Positions 61,409-64,000 of a stretch of 64,000 bases of DNA are shown piece after piece. The notes under the pieces are model-generated. The model did not search any database. It had not been told where the DNA came from and saw only the letters and a program-made list of their open reading frames with translations. Both the position numbers and the translations under genes were made by a program. The stretch is from DASRHK01 sp035650495 (GTDB taxonomy: Bacteria; Pseudomonadota; Gammaproteobacteria; Nevskiales; Nevskiaceae). Where the stretch lies: positions 11,261 through 75,260 of the forward strand of contig DASRHK010000026.1 in assembly GCA_035650495.1 (NCBI GenBank), in the 5' to 3' direction. The number at the start of each line of letters is the position of its first letter. Position 1 is the first letter of the stretch.

Positions 61409-61879
61409 TCAGAACGTGACCGTAACGGTAATGGTGTCGCTGTAGCTCCCGACTGCGGCGTTCTGCCGCGCCGGGATTCGGCCGTAGACGGTGTGATTGG
61501 CGGTCGTGCCGAGCAGTACGACGAGAAAGCCGGTGCTGATGTGCGAGGTGCCGCTGGTGCCATCGCCCCAGACCAGCAAGCGCGTGACGTCGGTATAGAG
61601 GTTGTAGTTGAGGCGGTTCGCACCCGACGCCATCTGCCGGCTCGCGTAACTGCCGGAAACGCCGGTCGACAAGTCGACCGTGTAGTTGACGAACAGGCTG
61701 ATCAGATTCGTGCAGGTCACCGTGACCTGCCCCGTCGAATCGGTCGCCAGCGCCGACAGCGGATCGTAATTGCCGAACGCGACGGCCTGCGCGCTGGTGT
61801 TGCACGACAGCGCTGCCATCGCGGGCAGCGGTGCGGCGAGCGCAAGCGCGATCACGAGGCGCGACATCGTGACGCTCAT
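61409..61879 (-). CDS. spore coat protein U (Csu-type) pilin subunit
   Basis: The 156-residue protein has a signal peptide (AMA-ALSCN) and a SCPU fold: ALSCNTSAQAVAFGNYDPLSA, VTVTCTN, and a final strand TITVTVTF. In Csu-type chaperone-usher pili such subunits build the adhesive tip or rod. It follows the usher (ATGA overlap) as the last gene seen; the chaperone lies outside the window. Confidence 0.9.
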   Translation of the reverse strand: MSVTMSRLVIALALAAPLPAMAALSCNTSAQAVAFGNYDPLSALATDSTGQVTVTCTNLISLFVNYTVDLSTGVSGSYASRQMASGANRLNYNLYTDVTRLLVWGDGTSGTSHISTGFLVVLLGTTANHTVYGRIPARQNAAVGSYSDTITVTVTF

Positions 61880-64000
61880 GGCTTGGGGGAGACGCATCGG
61901 ACGATCATCGGTTGCTCGGCAGTTTGCGCCACCACGCCCACCTTCGCCACGCAATGCGCGCCGGGACCGCTGACGATCAGCTCGTGCTCGCCGGGGAGCG
62001 CGCGGACGAACACGCGACCGTCGCTGCCGATCGGATAGCGCTCGCGCGTTTCGGCATCCTTCACCACAGCGTCGCTCGGGATCGGCTTGCCGTGCGCGTC
62101 GATCAACGCGAACTCGGCGCCGACTCGTGCGCCGGGATTGAAGTCGACCACCAGGCCGCTGCGACCGCGCGGAACCGCGGTGCGCTTGAGGCTCTCGAGC
62201 GGCCACTCGATCGGCACTTCGTCCTCGTGCAGCGAGATCGCGTTCTCCTCGTACGGCCTCAGTTCCGGCACCAGCGCAGAGCCGCTCGCGCCCGTGCGCG
62301 CGACGAGACGGTTGTCCTCGTACACACCGACGTCCGCCAGGCCGCCGGCGTGCACGACCGCGAAGCTGCCTTGCACGGGCCGCGTCAGATACGTGTCGCC
62401 GCCGAGGTAGACCAGCGCGGCTGCCGCGTCGAGGCGTACGCCGCGACCCGCCGGATCGTCCACCGCTTCGCCGGAGAAATGCCCGAACTGCGTGCCCAGG
62501 TCGGCGCGCACGTCTTCGTGCCGGAACGGTCCGGTCTCGACGTCGGCGCGCCAGCCCCAGCCGAGCGGTCCGCGCATGTTCTGCTGCACGGAGCCGCGCC
62601 ACGCGTCGTCGGCGTGCTCGCGGAATTCACGCTGCACGTCGGCGCTGACGCCATTGCTGAATTGATACGAGAGCGATGCGATGAGGCTGCGATCGACGGT
62701 GTTCGAGCGCGCCTCCACCGCGCTGACGCCGAGCAGCCACGATTGGCCGAGCCGGCACGTGTAGCCGATCGTGCGCAAGTCGAGGTCGTCGCGATCACGC
62801 CGATCTTCATGCGCGTATGCGAACGCGAGCGTGCCGCCGGGATGCGGCGCGAACGACAGGCTCGCGAAATCGACGTGGCGCGCTGCGGGCTCGTCGTCGA
62901 GCTGGCCGAGCTGACGGAATCCGGCTTCCGCCCAGGTCGTGCGCACCGACAGCGCGTACTTGCCGAAGATGTTGCGCTCGATGCCGACGCCGGCTTGCGC
63001 ACCGTTGCCGAACTTGCCGGCGCTGTACGCGCTGGTCGCGGTCAACAGGCCGAAGTGATCGACGAGCCAGAAGCCGCCGACGCCGACGGTGCCGGTGTCG
63101 CGTCGCGCCTCGAGCCGCATCTCGCCGGTGAACTGATCGGACAGACCTTCGCGCGCCGTGCCGGCGAAGAACGGGTCGGCGTAGTCGGCGGAGCGCAAGC
63201 CGTAGTTGCGACGCTGCGCGCCGGCGTCGACCGAGAAATCGAGCAGTCCGGGCTTGAGCAGCTGCGGGCTCACGTAGAACGGCACCGCGACCTGCGTCTC
63301 GCGGCCGAGCGGATCGCGCACCACGAGCACCGCTTCGCCGCCGCCGGTGAGCGTCGGCAGGTTGTGCAGCTCGAACGGCCCTTCGCTCACGTCCTGGCGC
63401 GCGCGCAGGCTGTCGTTGATGAACACGTCGAGCGTCGACGGCAGTGCCGCGCCGCCGCGCACGGTCGGCTGCGGGAACGGCACGAAGTACGGCTGCAAGC
63501 TGAAGTCGGTCGCGAAGCGGATGCCGCCGTAGCGCAGCGGTCGCCCCCACGCGCCGGCGCTGGAGATCGTGTCGCCGAGCGTGAGCGAATACAGATGCTC
63601 CGGCCATTCGCGCACCCAGGTGGTGTCGAGGCGACGCAGATCCCGGTTCTGCGTGAGGAACGTCTGCGTGAAGCGTCCGGAGCCGCCGAAGATCACCGCC
63701 TCGCCGAGCGTGCCGTACTGGTCCTCGTGACCGATACGCGTGTAGAGCAGATCGAAATTCAGATACGCGCCGGGATCGGCGCTGGCCGGCGGCAGCTTCC
63801 GGATTGCTGCGGTGATCGAGTACTCGAGCGGCTTGCGCGCGACGCCGGCGAGATCGATGCGCAGGCTCTGCGCGCAGTTGTCGTAGCGGAAGCGCAGGCC
63901 CGGGATCGCGTCGAGCGGATACCACGACAGGCCTGCGTAGGTGGTGCGCTGGCGCGGGACTTTCTGGACGCGCCACGCGCGCAGCGCGAGCTCGTCGATC
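61876..64000 (-). CDS. fimbrial usher outer-membrane protein (Csu type), N-terminus beyond window edge
   Basis: About 707 codons of an outer-membrane usher are present, open at the right edge. The N-terminal part has a GAYLNFDLLY segment typical of ushers. Then come barrel strands, a plug-type region, the PELRPYEENAISLHEDEVP segment and C-terminal domains (GRVFVRALPGEHELIVSG). It secretes and assembles pilin subunits delivered by a periplasmic chaperone. It is translationally coupled to the SCPU pilin gene. Confidence 0.93.
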   Translation of the reverse strand, partial: IDELALRAWRVQKVPRQRTTYAGLSWYPLDAIPGLRFRYDNCAQSLRIDLAGVARKPLEYSITAAIRKLPPASADPGAYLNFDLLYTRIGHEDQYGTLGEAVIFGGSGRFTQTFLTQNRDLRRLDTTWVREWPEHLYSLTLGDTISSAGAWGRPLRYGGIRFATDFSLQPYFVPFPQPTVRGGAALPSTLDVFINDSLRARQDVSEGPFELHNLPTLTGGGEAVLVVRDPLGRETQVAVPFYVSPQLLKPGLLDFSVDAGAQRRNYGLRSADYADPFFAGTAREGLSDQFTGEMRLEARRDTGTVGVGGFWLVDHFGLLTATSAYSAGKFGNGAQAGVGIERNIFGKYALSVRTTWAEAGFRQLGQLDDEPAARHVDFASLSFAPHPGGTLAFAYAHEDRRDRDDLDLRTIGYTCRLGQSWLLGVSAVEARSNTVDRSLIASLSYQFSNGVSADVQREFREHADDAWRGSVQQNMRGPLGWGWRADVETGPFRHEDVRADLGTQFGHFSGEAVDDPAGRGVRLDAAAALVYLGGDTYLTRPVQGSFAVVHAGGLADVGVYEDNRLVARTGASGSALVPELRPYEENAISLHEDEVPIEWPLESLKRTAVPRGRSGLVVDFNPGARVGAEFALIDAHGKPIPSDAVVKDAETRERYPIGSDGRVFVRALPGEHELIVSGPGAHCVAKVGVVAQTAEQPMIVRCVSPKP

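Overview
The window is high-GC (roughly two thirds G+C), densely coded DNA from a Gammaproteobacterium. Order-level clues are dapA / short lipoprotein / gcvR / bcp / PhoH-family gene order, the efp-epmA-epmB translation-factor set, a FimX-like protein, topoisomerase IV genes and a Csu-type (spore-coat-U) pilus. Together these fit the Lysobacterales (Xanthomonadales) or a close relative; this is inference from gene content, not a database match. The reading uses about 60 protein genes and one tRNA gene.

Region 1 (1-4.5 kb): a truncated secreted S8 protease, a TonB-C-like lipoprotein, a uroporphyrinogen-III synthase and a small membrane protein on the minus strand, a small secreted protein, and an Sfp/EntD-type phosphopantetheinyl transferase. 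Region 2 (4.7-22.4 kb): one long plus-strand run of 12 tightly coupled genes (stop/start overlaps almost throughout). It encodes a Wzx/Wzy-type exopolysaccharide machine (OPX lipoprotein, co-polymerase, BY-kinase-like ATPase, polymerase, acyltransferase, two glycosyltransferases, flippase), then a hybrid assembly line (A-PCP-KS-AT-ACP; C-vestigial A-PCP) and two alpha/beta hydrolases with non-serine nucleophile elbows. Region 3 (22.4-33.3 kb): a DsbA-like lipoprotein, CheB-like esterase and fructose-bisphosphatase, then more polysaccharide genes: a stand-alone A-PCP protein with damaged adenylation motifs, a choice-of-anchor-P-like secreted protein, the priming sugar-phosphate transferase, a GH8 glycanase, a WecG/TagA transferase, an EpsL-like outer-membrane barrel and a Crp/Fnr regulator. 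Several palindromes recur in the spaces between these genes.

Region 4 (33.3-41.6 kb): a signalling island with a receiver protein, a winged-helix/Ser-Thr kinase/TPR fusion, a radical SAM enzyme with a short RiPP-leader-like protein, a serine hydrolase with membrane helices, a PAS-LuxR regulator, a second receiver protein, a coiled-coil XRE protein and a Cys-rich small protein. An identical 14-bp palindrome occurs at two places in this island, with a degenerate third copy. Region 5 (41.6-64 kb): mostly housekeeping: tRNA-Ser(GGA), dapA, gcvR, bcp, PhoH, TSUP transporter, epmA/efp/epmB, a FimX-like protein, htpX, parC-SDR-parE, a two-component system, a TonB-dependent receptor and the start of a Csu-type pilus operon.

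The most promising system is the fusion of a polysaccharide assembly operon with a small NRPS-PKS line whose A domain has a glycine-like specificity code. Its transferase, carrier proteins, paired hydrolases and regulators all lie in or next to the operon. I infer that the line makes a short glycine/malonate-derived acyl group that decorates the polysaccharide or is co-secreted with it. No exosortase or PEP-CTERM protein is present in this window.
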